A DNA stretch of 64,000 nucleotides from Immersiella caudata. Taxonomy: Eukaryota > Ascomycota > Sordariomycetes > Sordariales > Lasiosphaeriaceae. A program made the position numbers and the translations under genes. How positions within the stretch are numbered: the stretch's first letter is position 1; each line of letters begins with the position of its first letter. The stretch lies in assembly GCA_030512335.1 (NCBI GenBank), contig JAULSU010000005.1, positions 2,604,001 to 2,668,000 of the forward strand, given 5' to 3'. Below, piece by piece: positions 1 to 10,757 of the stretch. A model generated the notes under the pieces. That model saw only the letters and a program-made list of their open reading frames with translations. It ran no database searches and was not told where the DNA came from.

Positions 1-53
1 CAGAAGAATGCTACCTACGAGTAAATACATCTATCGGCAATTGTAACACAATC

Positions 54-3000
54 CTAACTCAGGTCAAAGCCTGCGCCGCTCTTCACCGCATACAACAGTT
101 TACTCTTTAGCGTCTCTGCCGTTTTATACTGCGGCAGCTTCAGCAAGTTGATGCAGGTGCTTGCGCTGGGCAGTCTTTCCTCGTCCCGGCCGCTGTCGCT
201 AATACTAAACGCTGGCCGCAGCTGGCTGAAGCCCAGTAACGGCGCACGTGGTGTGCTCGTCACGTACTTGAGCACTTGGCGACGCTCTTCGTCCTCGAGG
301 CTGTGCATGACCTCCCAAAAAAGCTTGACTGTGGGGTGCTCCTCACCATCATCGCCAATGGCATAGACGCCATTGTATACTGTGTTCTTGCGCAGGTCCT
401 CAATGTCGATCTCTGAGTTGTCGCCGCCAACCAGACGCTGCAACTCGTTCTGGTTGAACATGCTGAGCCAGCCAGGGTCGATGATCATGCCGAGTCCCCG
501 CAAGAAGGCTCGCGTCTGCTGGTGAGGTTGAACCATGAGACGGTGGCGCGCGACGTAGCTGATGTACAGCGGCCGGTTCTCGTTGGTGACGGGCATGTTC
601 TCACCATTGGGGACCAGATTACGTGTCACAGTGCGCAACGGCTCCCCTGGAAGTGACACCGTGTCGGTGATGGTAAAGTCGGCGTCAAAGTCTTTGACGT
701 CGCCCGGGTAGTTTTTGAGCTTCATCATGCCTTGGTAGAGCTCCTCGTCCAGCTCGCGGAGGTCGTTGATATTGGCCCGATACGCATCAGAAGCTGCCGT
801 GGCCCACTTCAAGAGGAAGAACCGAGCAAACACGATATTGATCAGGATCCCTTCGTACATGCACTTCCCAATGATGCGCCCCAGAAACTCGTACTGCTGG
901 AGAAGATCAGTCATGTTGTCGCGCCACTCCTCCGAATCCTCCGGAATTCCGGCAGCCTGTAAGGCTTGCTTCTGCTGGTCTATTGCGCATGGGTTGGGGT
1001 AGTATGCGTTGTTGCTGTTGGTGACGAACAGCCTCTGGTCTTGGGTGAAGGCCTCTTGTGTTACACTCGTGAGAAATTCTTTCGTCACTCCACCTCCATC
1101 AATCCCGGCCTCTTGCATTCCAAACTCGTCCACGAAGGTGATCTGTATTGGCTCTTTGAGGCCATCCTCCAGCTTCCAGAAGCTCTCCATCGCGTCAGTG
1201 AAGCATCTCCCTCTTGTAATCTCAGCTTTGTGCTTGCTGATTATGTTGTGACCCGGCGAATCAGGCTCAAAAGATCCCCCGTGCTGTGACAGAACCCAGA
1301 GTCTCCATCTGTCAGGATCGACATTTCCGCCCCTCCTCCGTTGCATGTCCACCTTGACAAATTCGCGAAATATTTGGACCCGGTTTTCGAAAGGGATGAC
1401 AAAGGGCATGTTTCTCAATATCTCCAGCTTCGGGGCGTTGGCCGCCAACATTCTTTCCCTCGCTGCCTTTTTCTGTTGTGCTCTCATTCGTTCCATGTAT
1501 GCATGACGAGACTGCCTTTGGCCGGTTAGCGTGAGAGCGAGCGGTTGATCGATGTCCATCTCATCTTCACCCGCGGCTTCTTCATCATCATCATCGTCAT
1601 CTTCGTCATTCAGGCGTCTTCTTCTGTCCTCTTCAATCAACACGGCCTGCTCAAACCCCTTCATGTCGAACCTGGACGTCATCAGCCAGTGGCCGTCTGG
1701 CAAAAATGGGCGTCTTGAGTCTCGTTCATAGAGCATCTTCATCGCTGTCGTCACGAGATTCCTGAATGCAGTAAAGTCAATGCCGGCTGTGATGACAAAT
1801 GTCTGCGGCTTGAGGGTATGGTTGCGCCGCTGCGAGGGAGATGATATGTTGTCAAGCAAGCCGTGACCCGCAGAACCATCAGTCGCCGCGAAGAGAGTTT
1901 CGGGCGCATTGTAGTAAAGTGTGAACGCGAGGTGCTTCAGGAACGAGGCGAGGCGCTCCAAGTCAATTTTGGAAAGGCTGCTGGACCTCAGCCGCGAAAC
2001 TCCATGCTGGCTTGCCATGGAGTCCAGCCCGCCAAAGAAATCATCGTCGTCAGTCAGACGTAACACGAAAATATAGAGCTCGAGAAAGAGGAGGGTGGTG
2101 CGCCACTCTCTGTGCCATACGGCATTAGAATTGGCGTTCGCCGAGGATTTCGTGGAGAGACGACGATGGTGCAAAACTTCCAACGCGCCATCCTCATTCG
2201 CCGTTATGGCAGAGAATACTGAAGTCTGGATCATGGCGCTCCAGAAAAACTTGACGGCTGGTAATGGCCCCTGTCGAGTCGGAATGTCCGCCAAGTAGAG
2301 TCGCATCCGAATGTCATCGGCGAGTGCAGGAAAGCAGTAAACCAATGTGAGGATGTACGCAGCAAGAAAACCAGCGTCCTCAGAATCGGAGCCGGAGGGC
2401 TGTCCATGATTCCTGGTGATGTTAGCGGGGGCTAGTACGGCAATATGAAGACACTTACGTTGTGAACCGTTCAAGCAAGCCCGATATCTCATCCTTCCCG
2501 TTCAGGGAAAGAAGACTCTTTGAGACGTAAGGGGGGAGTATTTCTTGAGCAATGTCATCCGCCTCTTCACCAATGGACGCCCGGGACCCAGAAACAAAAT
2601 ACTCCCTGATTCGATGGGACGAGATACACAACAGCAAATAAAGCGCTCTGAGGTACTGCGGGTGTAACGCCTGCAGCTTTTTGGCCCTGTGGAGAGCGAT
2701 GAAGTGGGCCAGCAACCACAGAGACGCCGACTGCGGCTCCGGGGTTTTGGGTTCACTGGAGGCCGAGGCGATGATGGACCCTGACAACAGGCCCATGTCT
2801 ACAGTGTCGGCGAACAAGCCGACGTGGTCTTCAAACCATTTAAGGTTACTTTGTGTGAGGAAGCTAAAGGCAAACTCGTGGTAGGCGGTTTGCGCAAATA
2901 TGTCTAGTGACCTGTCAGCCACTGCCTTGACGTGGACAGCCTCGGGAGTGAGGAGGACCGCAAACAAGGACGTACCAGTCGAATTAGCTGCTGTAAGTGG

Positions 3001-3742
3001 TGTCACCACTGCCCTCCAAAGAAGATCTGGCGCATTCCAGGTTGGACCAGCATTCTGGCAACACCTCCCAAGCACCCCGTAGTAGTGCCGCAGCACAGGC
3101 TCCAACGACTGCGACCTCCGTTCTAGAACCCCCTCGGCAACTTCCAGGAGAAGCTGTGCATGCAACTGCAGGCTGCCGATATCGAGACTAGTCAAAACGA
3201 ACCGTCAGCACACGGAATATTCCAGAGAAGCAGCGCCCCCATCCAACATACCTTTCTAGGGCAGCGATCAGAAGCCTGACTAGCTTATTCATACGGGAGT
3301 ATGGTATGGCGCCTGATGTAAATGCGCCGAATTTTGTTTGGACGAGGTCTCGCGCCACCCATTGCAGCCTCTCAGCATCTCCGGGCTCGGATGTCTGGAA
3401 GACAGACAGAAGTAGAGGAAGCGCCGTGATGGATCTCTGTAACAGCGCTTCATCTGGCTCTTCCCGGCGGTAAAGCTGATCGAGCAGCTGACGGCGAGAA
3501 GCCCGCAGCCTCCGCCTGACTTGATGGGCCCTCCATAACCTCTGGATGCGAAGCGTTGCCTGAAGTCGATCCCGCTCGCGCTGTCGTTGTTGCCGCTCAG
3601 CCTGTGCGTGCGCTACCGTCTTTGAAGCTCCGACGGGAGAGCTGGAGGTCCACGAGGGGTTCGTAAAGGGGTTGACAGCTCGTTGGCCGCTAAGGTTGAC
3701 GTTCCGCGTCCTGCGCGAGTTGCCTGTGAAGTTTGGGAACAT
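54..3742 (-). CDS. HUL5: HECT-type E3 ubiquitin-protein ligase, Hul5/UBE3C family
   Basis: Three exons (3742-3252, 3187-2459, 2412-54) joined by GT-AG introns give 1192 aa in one frame. The start MFPNFTG was chosen over an upstream in-frame ATG at 3835 because Hul5 proteins begin this way, followed by the conserved RRTRNVNLSGQ stretch. An IQ-like basic helix (IQRLWRAHQVRRRLR) lies near residues 85-115. The C-terminal third is a HECT domain with the catalytic cysteine in TCINLLKLP at about residue 1160, and the protein ends in FDLS; a Phe close to the C-terminus is usual for HECT ligases. An acidic Asp/Glu run (about 1575-1610) precedes the HECT domain. Family role: a proteasome-associated chain-elongating ligase that ubiquitinates misfolded proteins. 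Nothing looks broken. Confidence in family is high; the exact start is slightly less sure. Confidence 0.95.
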
Positions 3743-4850
3743 GTCGCCGGGTGTGGCGGGGTTGGAGGATGCTGCGGTTTGGTCGACGCGGGGCCTTTGG
3801 AAGCTCGGCGGAAATTCAGGCGGCACTGGACACAACAGGCCGAAGTAAGGTTAGAGACAGCGCCCGCGCACTGGGCTGGCAAAACACAGTGGCTCACTGC
3901 GTCGAAAGCCTGGGATCCAGGTTGCACAAGGAGAGTTTAGTTCTTGCTTTGGTCAAATGCTTGAGAGCCGAGGCGTTGCTTCGCATCAGTATCGATGTCG
4001 GCGTCTGTTGGCCACGGCCGCATCTTCACTCCGCACACGGAAGCGGCCAGAAGCTTCACTCGTCTTGGTAAGGCGCAGACGTCGACTGCCTGAGGCGAAC
4101 GGCAAATGACATGTGGATTGGCTGTGTCGGGCTGAGCCGCACTCCAAGGCCTGGCAACCTGGAAGGACAGTGGGACTCTTACTAACGATTCTGCTCAACA
4201 CTGCAGCTCGGGTAGCTGTTGTTCGACCAAGCCAAAGGCAAGCCTGGCAGCAAGAGCATCCCACATGTCGGTGACGAAGCTGTCAGCTCGCCTGCCCCAC
4301 TGATAGCGATAAGCTGATAAGCCTCGCCCACCAAAGCTGGTCCGAAGCTCGTTTAGTTGCATACTTGGCCAGCATCAGGCACTTTCATGGGTCCAGGCAC
4401 GCATCTCTGACTATGTAAGCAATCCGAGAAAGGTAAAGCTCAATGGGTTTCAAAATTGTAGGATATAGTCCACCGCAAGGTTTAGATGCAACTTTCCCAT
4501 CATGAGATGTGAGCCATGAACTCTATGCAGATGCCCCAGACGCAGGTCGAGTCGACAAACTACCCACTAAGCGAGGTCATCTCTTTGACCGTGCGTCGCC
4601 GGGATGGCATCGACGCACAACAAACAAAATTGAGGGCATCTCATTCACAGTAAATAGGTCACTGAAATGGGATAAGCCGAGTTTCTCGCATGGAGGAGAA
4701 TTGGTAGCTGGCACTTGACGGGAGAGCGTGATAGCCAGGCTAGAGACAGGATGATATTCGGCTAATTACATAACCCCACGCCTAATGCAAGAAGGAGCCA
4801 GACACTAAAAAAAATCTGCCCTCCACCTCATGGTGGCGGCAGCCTTTTCT
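3743..4850. other. Intergenic region between divergent HUL5 and PAB1
   Basis: No ORF here resembles a protein. It should hold the HUL5 promoter and the distal PAB1 promoter. I see no RNA gene or repeat. Confidence 0.6.
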
Positions 4851-5410
4851 TCTTCCCTCATTGAAGCCACCCTTCAAACTCTTTATCCCAAAACTTTCCG
4901 ACTAGCACCCGGAAAGGAGTCAGATAAGTACGACACCAACGCGCTTGGTTCTACCCTCGTCTACTTCTTTTCTGATTTTCTAAACCTCACCAAAAAAAAT
5001 TGAAAATCACTGAAAAAATCCACAATCCTACACCTCCCCCCAAAAAAACCAAAAAAAAATCACAAAACCTCCTCCACCAAATTATCATCCTCCCCACCTG
5101 GCAAGACACGATTTCGGTAATCTTGCTTTCCAGTCTTTGTCGCGCCGCCAGCACAAGCAGTCGCCAGACTTCCCCGCGATCAACGTCTTTGAGACATTCC
5201 GGAGCTCGTTTGTTCACCGTCCGCTCTTTCATTGCGCCGACGGTATACCCCCCTCGACATCTTGTCCCAACTTCTCCGCTTAGATTCCGGTAAGTTGGCA
5301 TTTGCTGCCATTTCTGCGCCTCTTCCTCCGTTTCGCAATCAATCAACTCGCCGTCCGCCGACCAAGCGCCAAACTGACGATCACACCCTCCACAGGTCTA
5401 ATCTAGCATA
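4850..5410 (+). promoter_or_regulatory. PAB1: PAB1 leader with oligo(A)-rich stretch
   Basis: A CT-rich stretch (about 4850-4990), typical of fungal core promoters, is followed by A-runs of 8, 6, 7 and 9 nt (4992-5067) separated by short C/T spacers. The run continues into a leader that is interrupted by an intron before the ATG. Poly(A)-binding-protein mRNAs in animals carry oligo(A) tracts in the 5' UTR that the protein binds to repress its own translation. The A-runs here could do the same. The transcription start is not visible, so membership of the leader is inference. Confidence 0.5.
5290..5395 (+). other. PAB1: Candidate 5'-UTR intron of PAB1
   Basis: A consensus donor GTAAGT at 5290 and acceptor CACAG ending at 5395 lie 15 nt before the ATG. 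A 106-nt intron in the leader would bring the start codon close to the upstream exon. It does not affect the protein. Confidence 0.6.
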
Positions 5411-7774
5411 ATGGCTGCTCCCGTTGGCCCCGGCGCTGTCGACCAGCTTGCCGCTGACCTCGGCAACACCAGCCTCAACGGCGACAAGAACACCCCCGCC
5501 ATCAACACCAATGTGGCGGGCAACGAGTACCAGGGCGACGAGCCCGACACCGCTGGCCCTACCCCCAGCTCGGCTGCTCCTCATCCGCAGGCCTCTGCGT
5601 CCCTCTACGTCGGCGAGCTTGACCCGTCTGTGACCGAGGCCATGCTCTTCGAGCTCTTCTCTCAGATTGGTTCTGTTGCCTCGATTCGTGTTTGCCGCGA
5701 CGCTGTTACCCGTCGCTCCCTCGGCTATGCCTACGTCAACTACAACACTACCGCCGACGGCGAGAAGGCGTTGGAGGACCTGAACTACACTCTGATCAAG
5801 GGCCGCCCTTGCCGCATCATGTGGTCACAGCGTGACCCCGCCCTCCGCAAGACTGGCCAAGGCAACGTGTTCATCAAGAACCTCGACGTCGCCATTGACA
5901 ACAAGGCTCTCCACGACACCTTCGCTGCCTTCGGCAACATCCTCAGCTGCAAGGTTGCCCAGGATGAGCAGGGTAACTCCAAGGGTTACGGATTCGTCCA
6001 CTACGAGACCGATGAGGCTGCTGCGCAGGCCATTAAACACGTCAACGGAATGCTTCTGAATGAGAAGAAGGTGTATGTCGGCCACCACATTCCTAAGAAG
6101 GACCGCCAGAGCAAGTTTGAGGAGATGAAGGCGAACTTTACCAACGTCTACGTCAAGAACATCAACCCCGAAGTCACCGACGATCAGTTCCGCGAGCTCT
6201 TTGAGAGGTTTGGTGATGTGACGTCGTCTTCCCTTGCCAGGGATAACGAGACCGGAAAGAGCCGCGGCTTCGGCTTCGTCAACTTCACTACTCATGAGGC
6301 TGCTGCCAAGGCCGTTGATGACCTCAATGGCAAGGACTTCCATGGTCAGGAGCTTTACGTTGGCCGTGCCCAGAAGAAGCACGAGCGCGAGGAGGAGCTG
6401 CGCAAGTCCTACGAGGCTGCCCGCCTTGAGAAGGCGAACAAGTACCAAGGTGTCAACCTTTACATCAAGAACCTCGACGACGACGTTGATGATGAGAAGC
6501 TGCGCCAAATGTTCTCCGAGTTCGGCCCCATCACCTCGGCCAAGGTCATGCGCGACACCCTCGCCGAGGGTGGCTCTGATGAGGAGGATAAGGAGGATGG
6601 CAAGGATAAGGAGAACGTCAAGAAGGAGGATGAAAAGGAGGCCGAGGCCGAGGGCGGCGAGAAGAAGGGAGACAAGAAGGAGAAGAAGCTTCTCGGAAAG
6701 AGCAAGGGTTTCGGCTTCGTCTGCTTCAGCAACCCCGACGATGCCACCAAGGCCGTCGCTGAGATGAACCAGCGTATGATCAGCAACAAGCCTCTCTACG
6801 TCGCTCTCGCTCAGCGCAAGGACGTCCGCAAGAGCCAGCTTGAGGCAAGCATCCAGGCCCGTAACCAGCTTAGGATGCAGCAGGCCGCTGCTCAAGCAGG
6901 TTTGCCACAGCAGTACATGCAGGCTCCTGGCGTCTACTTTCAGCCCGGACAGGCCGGCTTCATGCCCCCTGCCGGCGGTCGCGGCATTCCCTTCCCTCAA
7001 GGCGGCATTGCCATGCCCGGTGTCCAAGGCGGTCGTCCTGGTCAGTACCCCGTCTATCCCGGCCAGCAGGGCGGACGTGGTGGCCCTCCCCTCCAGCAGA
7101 TTCCTCCCATGTACCCTATGGGTCAGTTCCCTGCTGGCGGTTACCCCGTTCCCGCCAACCCTCAATTCATGGCTGCCATGCAACAGGTGCATGCCTCTGG
7201 CATTGCTGGCCCTGGACGTGGTGGCCCTGGTGGTCGCGGTATGCAAGGCGGTCCCGCTGCTCCTATGCCTGGAGGCCCCGTCATGCCTGGATTCCCTCCT
7301 AACGGCAGACCCCAAAACGGCAACATGGGTCGTGGCACTTCCCCTGCTCGCGGGGGCGCGTTCGTTGCTGGCGGTCGCGGCGGTCCCGCTCCTGGTCAGC
7401 TGGGTGACCAGCTCAGCGCCGCCAGCCTGCTCCAGTCGCAGCTCGCCAGCGCTCCCAGCCCTGCAGCTCAGAAGCAGATTCTTGGCGAGAACCTCTTCCC
7501 CAAGATTCAAGCTCTGCAGCCCGAACTTGCTGGCAAGATCACCGGCATGCTCTTAGAGATGGACAACACGGAGCTCGTGAACCTGTAAGTGTGCTTCGTC
7601 GCTACCAACAGCCCATTCCGAATGCTAACTAGGACAAACAGGTTCGAGGACGATGAGGCTCTTCGCGCCAAGGTCAACGAGGCCATGGTCGTTTACGAGG
7701 AATACATGAAGACTCAGAAGGAGCCTGAGGCGGGCGACAAGCCCAAGGAAGAGAAGCCGGAGGAGAAGGCTTAG
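5411..7774 (+). CDS. PAB1: Polyadenylate-binding protein (four RRMs, MLLE domain)
   Basis: Exons 5411-7584 and 7642-7774 encode 768 aa. Four RNA-recognition motifs are visible: RRM1 about 64-140 (SLYVGEL), RRM2 152-228 (NVFIKNL), RRM3 245-320 (NVYVKNI), RRM4 from 350 (NLYIKNL). RNP1 motifs such as SKGYGFVHY and SRGFGFVNF are intact. RRM4 is split by a Lys/Glu/Asp-rich insertion at about residues 380-429, just before its RNP1 (KSKGFGFVCF). A Gly/Pro/Gln/Met-rich linker (about 490-660) leads to a C-terminal MLLE domain with ITGMLLEMD that binds PAM2 peptides. The intron falls inside the MLLE coding region. The protein coats poly(A) tails and supports translation and mRNA decay control. Strong codon bias creates a 561-codon antisense open frame that is not a gene. 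Confidence 0.97.
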
Positions 7775-8450
7775 AGCCGGTTGGGCTCTTGAGGCGCGCG
7801 CCCTTTTTCGGTTCTACGGTCTATCTTACAACATGGGTCCGGAAAAGTTTTGATACCAGCCTCACTTTGGTGGGGGGCACGATACGATCTCTTTTATGTG
7901 ATGCCGCGGCGCCACTATTTCTGCGAGAGGTCAGGGATCTCTCTTGTGACGTCTTTCGCCAGCATCTTGCTAGGGCATGGTTACGTCATTCTTCCTGTAT
8001 GTGATAGACTATGGTCTTTGTTTTTGTTTCCCATGGAATATGGTCCTCTGGGGGTTGTCTCTAGGGAAGGGTTTAGCACCCAACATGGCGTTACGGTTGC
8101 GGTTCTCCAGATAGGCAGTTAGCGTCTGGCGGGCCGGCTCGGGTCTCTTTCAGGGGAGGCTCCTCTCGACACAATACCCTTGGTCATTCGGTCAGCATAG
8201 TGCCATCGTAGCCAAACGTCTTCCACGAGACCGTGCAGACGTTAGCCTCGGAAGAGAAGCACTAGCTAATAGATAGTAAAGTTCTGAACCAAAATCTGGT
8301 CCATGCAAAGCTGTGGCGATCATCTTGCTTCAATTCAACAAAAAGCGGGCAATGCCGGGGAAGTGGGGTTGGTGTCACCCCGGAACCCGACGTTTCTCCT
8401 CCGCCTGTTACCCAAACCCATCATCACCACCACCGCCCAACGCATCCACG
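7775..8450. other. Intergenic: PAB1 3' region and P450 promoter
   Basis: No convincing ORF. The first part is the PAB1 3' UTR. A second in-frame ATG for the P450 lies at 8352 within this stretch. Confidence 0.5.
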
Positions 8451-10757
8451 ATGGGGGACTCTCCTTTTGCTCAAGAGGAATCATGCTCCTCGACGATCCA
8501 TTCTAAATCTTGCACTACCTCGGCTTTCCCGTTCATCCCATCCCCCCTCTCCACACCGCTCTTCCTCCCCCTTCTCCTCACAGTCTCCGTCTACGCCCTA
8601 TACACCCTCATCCTCTACCCCGCTTACCTCTCCCCGCTTGCTTCCATCCCCAACGCGCATTGGTCCGTCCCCTTCTCAAGATTCTGGATTCTCAAAGTTA
8701 GATTTGAGAGGAGGGAGAACGCCACGCTCGCGGCGGTTCATGAGAGGTTGCGGAAGGGTGGGAAGGGATATCATGGGGTGGTGAGGACGGGGCCGGCGGA
8801 GCTGAGTGTGGATGGGTTGGAGGGGGTTAGGGTGGTTTATTCGGGGGGCGGGAGGGGAGGTGGGGGTTGGGGGAAGGGGGTTTGGTACGGGGTTTTTGAT
8901 AATTATGGGTGAGTTTGATGGTTTCTATTGTCTTGCATTATTGCTGAGTTGGGGGTTGATGATTTAGAGTCAGCCGATTAGAAAGGGGTTGAAGTGGAGT
9001 TCGAAAGGGGATTGAGTCGTGCTAGGTCAGGTTTGGTGGTGGGTTGCAAGACGTTTTGAGTACCTTTCAATACAGGCTTGATACTGTCTGGAAAAGGTTT
9101 GAGATCGGTTATGATTTGGTTTGGAAACGATCTCGAGGATCACGACCAGGGGTGGCGTTGCTTGCGATTTTGGACGCCAACAACTCCATAGGCGGATTTC
9201 TCAACAACCACAACAACAAAACCTGATGGTCGGATGGTGTAGTTGGTTATCACGTATGCTTCACACGCATAAGGTCCCCGGTTCGAGCCCGGGTTCGATC
9301 AAAGATGTCTTAACAGGACACCAGGCCTCCTTTTTGATGTCACCATGGAGATTATGTTGTTTCTTTTTGTCTGCTATTTTGAGATGTTTCACGCTGCAGA
9401 ATGCTGACCAGTTCACAGGGTTCCCTGCATGTTCTCTTCCAAAAACACAGCCGAGCACTCAGCGCGGAAACGACTCATCTCTCATGTCTACTCCAAATCC
9501 TTCATCCAGTCATCCGAGGTAGCCAGAGCGCAGGCGAAGGAGATTCTGTACCATCGGCTGCTCCCTGCGCTGATCAACGAAGGCGGCGCAGACGTCCAAG
9601 GCCGCGAGCCCCATGGCGTGGATATGTACTCCATTTTCATGGCGGCAGCAATGGACTTCATCGCTGCTTATGTGTTCGGTATTGACTATGGCACAAATCT
9701 CCTAAAGGATAAGGGGTACAGAGACCATCTGCTAGAGATGTACAAAGCTCGAAACGACTATGGGATCTATGACCAAGAACTAACCTGGCTCACTGGGTTT
9801 TGCAGGAAGATCGGGATACCATTTTGCCCGGGCTGGGTGGACGATGCCAACAGAGAGCTCGGCGAGTGGTGCAAGCGGCTGTGCGCCGCCAAGGCAGAGA
9901 GCTCGGAGTCTAGCGGCGTCACCGGGAACGATAATAGCTGTGTGGTGTGGAATGCCCTGGTCAGCGGACTGGAAAAGGAGGCAGAGGCGAACGGGAAGGA
10001 CTCGATCTTGTACCCCACAACACTGTCCAATATGCGCCTATCGGTGACATCGGAGCTATTCGATCACGTCCTGGCGGGACAAGAGACATCCGGGCTGACG
10101 TTGTCGTACCTGAGTTGGAGACTCTCCCAATCCCCGCAGCTCCAAGCGGAGCTTAGGACAGAATTACTAGGTCTAACGCCAAATATGCAGTCAACGAACA
10201 GCAATGCAGGCGTGGCACGGATGCCTGACCCAAAGCAGCTCGACAGTCTTCCGCTGCTACACGCCGTCTTGATGGAGACACTTCGGCTCCATTCGCCTAT
10301 CCCCGGACCCCAGCCCCGAGAGTCTCCGAGGCAGGGCTCTCAGATCGGGCCTTACACCGTCCCCGGGGGGGTTCGAGTCGCCGCGATGGCGTATACCTTG
10401 CATCGTGATGAGGATGTCTTTCCTGATCCCGAGAAGTGGGATCCCACGAGGTGGCTGTCGTCTCATGCCGGTGACGAGGAGATAAAGATGCGGAATAGGC
10501 AGTTTTGGGCGTTCAGCTCTGGCGGTAGAATGTGCATCGGCTCAAACTTTGCCATGCAAGGTACGTTCTTTCTCCCGAAGCACCGCATCGGATGCTTCTA
10601 ACAGGCGGGACTAGAAATGAAGTTGATTGTAGCGGCGATTTACTCCAATTACACGACTCACATCGTGGATGACGAAGGAATGGCTCAGCAGTCGGACGGA
10701 TACACAGGAAGGCCGAAGAAGGAGCGGCTGTACGTCAGACTCGAGAAGGTCGTGTAA
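8451..10757 (+). CDS. Cytochrome P450 monooxygenase with tRNA-bearing intron
   Basis: Exons 8451-8908, 9419-10560 and 10615-10757 give 580 aa with all phases closing. An N-terminal membrane anchor (about 35-55) precedes the hinge SIPNAHW. Key P450 motifs are intact: I-helix AGQETS, the ExxR motif in METLRLH, the PERF-like WDPTRW, and the heme loop FSSGGRMCIG with its cysteine thiolate ligand. Exon 1 ends in DNYG and exon 2 resumes with VPCMFS, a junction that reads naturally for this class. The first intron is 510 nt, far longer than others here, and holds a complete tRNA-Val gene on the same strand. The last intron (10561-10614) separates the heme loop from the L-helix. Start at 8451 (MGDSP) was preferred; 8352 is an in-frame alternative. 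Substrate unknown. The close transporter and type III PKS suggest secondary metabolism. Confidence 0.85.
9228..9301 (+). tRNA. tRNA-Val (anticodon CAC)
   Basis: A full 74-nt cloverleaf with discriminator A folds by eye. The acceptor stem GGTCGGA pairs with TTCGATC (two G-U). The anticodon stem TATGC/GCATA encloses loop TTCACAC, giving anticodon CAC (valine, codon GTG). The T-stem CCCGG/CCGGG encloses TTCGAGC. The A box (TGGTGTAGTTGG) and B box (GGTTCGAGCC) are good. There is no tRNA intron. A T5 Pol III terminator follows at 9331-9335. It sits in sense orientation inside the P450 intron. Confidence 0.95.
9331..9335 (+). terminator. Pol III terminator (T5) of tRNA-Val
   Basis: Five consecutive T residues lie 29 nt after the tRNA 3' end, within the P450 intron. 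This is the first T-run of at least four downstream. Confidence 0.7.

Larger units (their letters stand above)
8909..9418 (+). other. Long P450 intron hosting a tRNA gene
   Basis: Donor GTGAGT and acceptor TTCACAG fit fungal consensus, and joining them restores the P450 frame (GG|G). At 510 nt it is several times longer than nearby introns (about 45-160 nt). The tRNA occupies 9228-9301. The remaining sequence shows no coding or repeat signal I recognise. Confidence 0.7.

Noticed and set aside
5825..7510. 561-codon open frame antisense to PAB1
   Set aside because: It arises from strong C/G-ending codon bias of PAB1 on the other strand; composition is Leu/Ala/Val-rich with no domain.
8908..9420. 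P450 disrupted into a pseudogene by tRNA insertion
   Set aside because: Splice sites are canonical and joining them restores the frame and family sequence, so an intron is the simpler reading.
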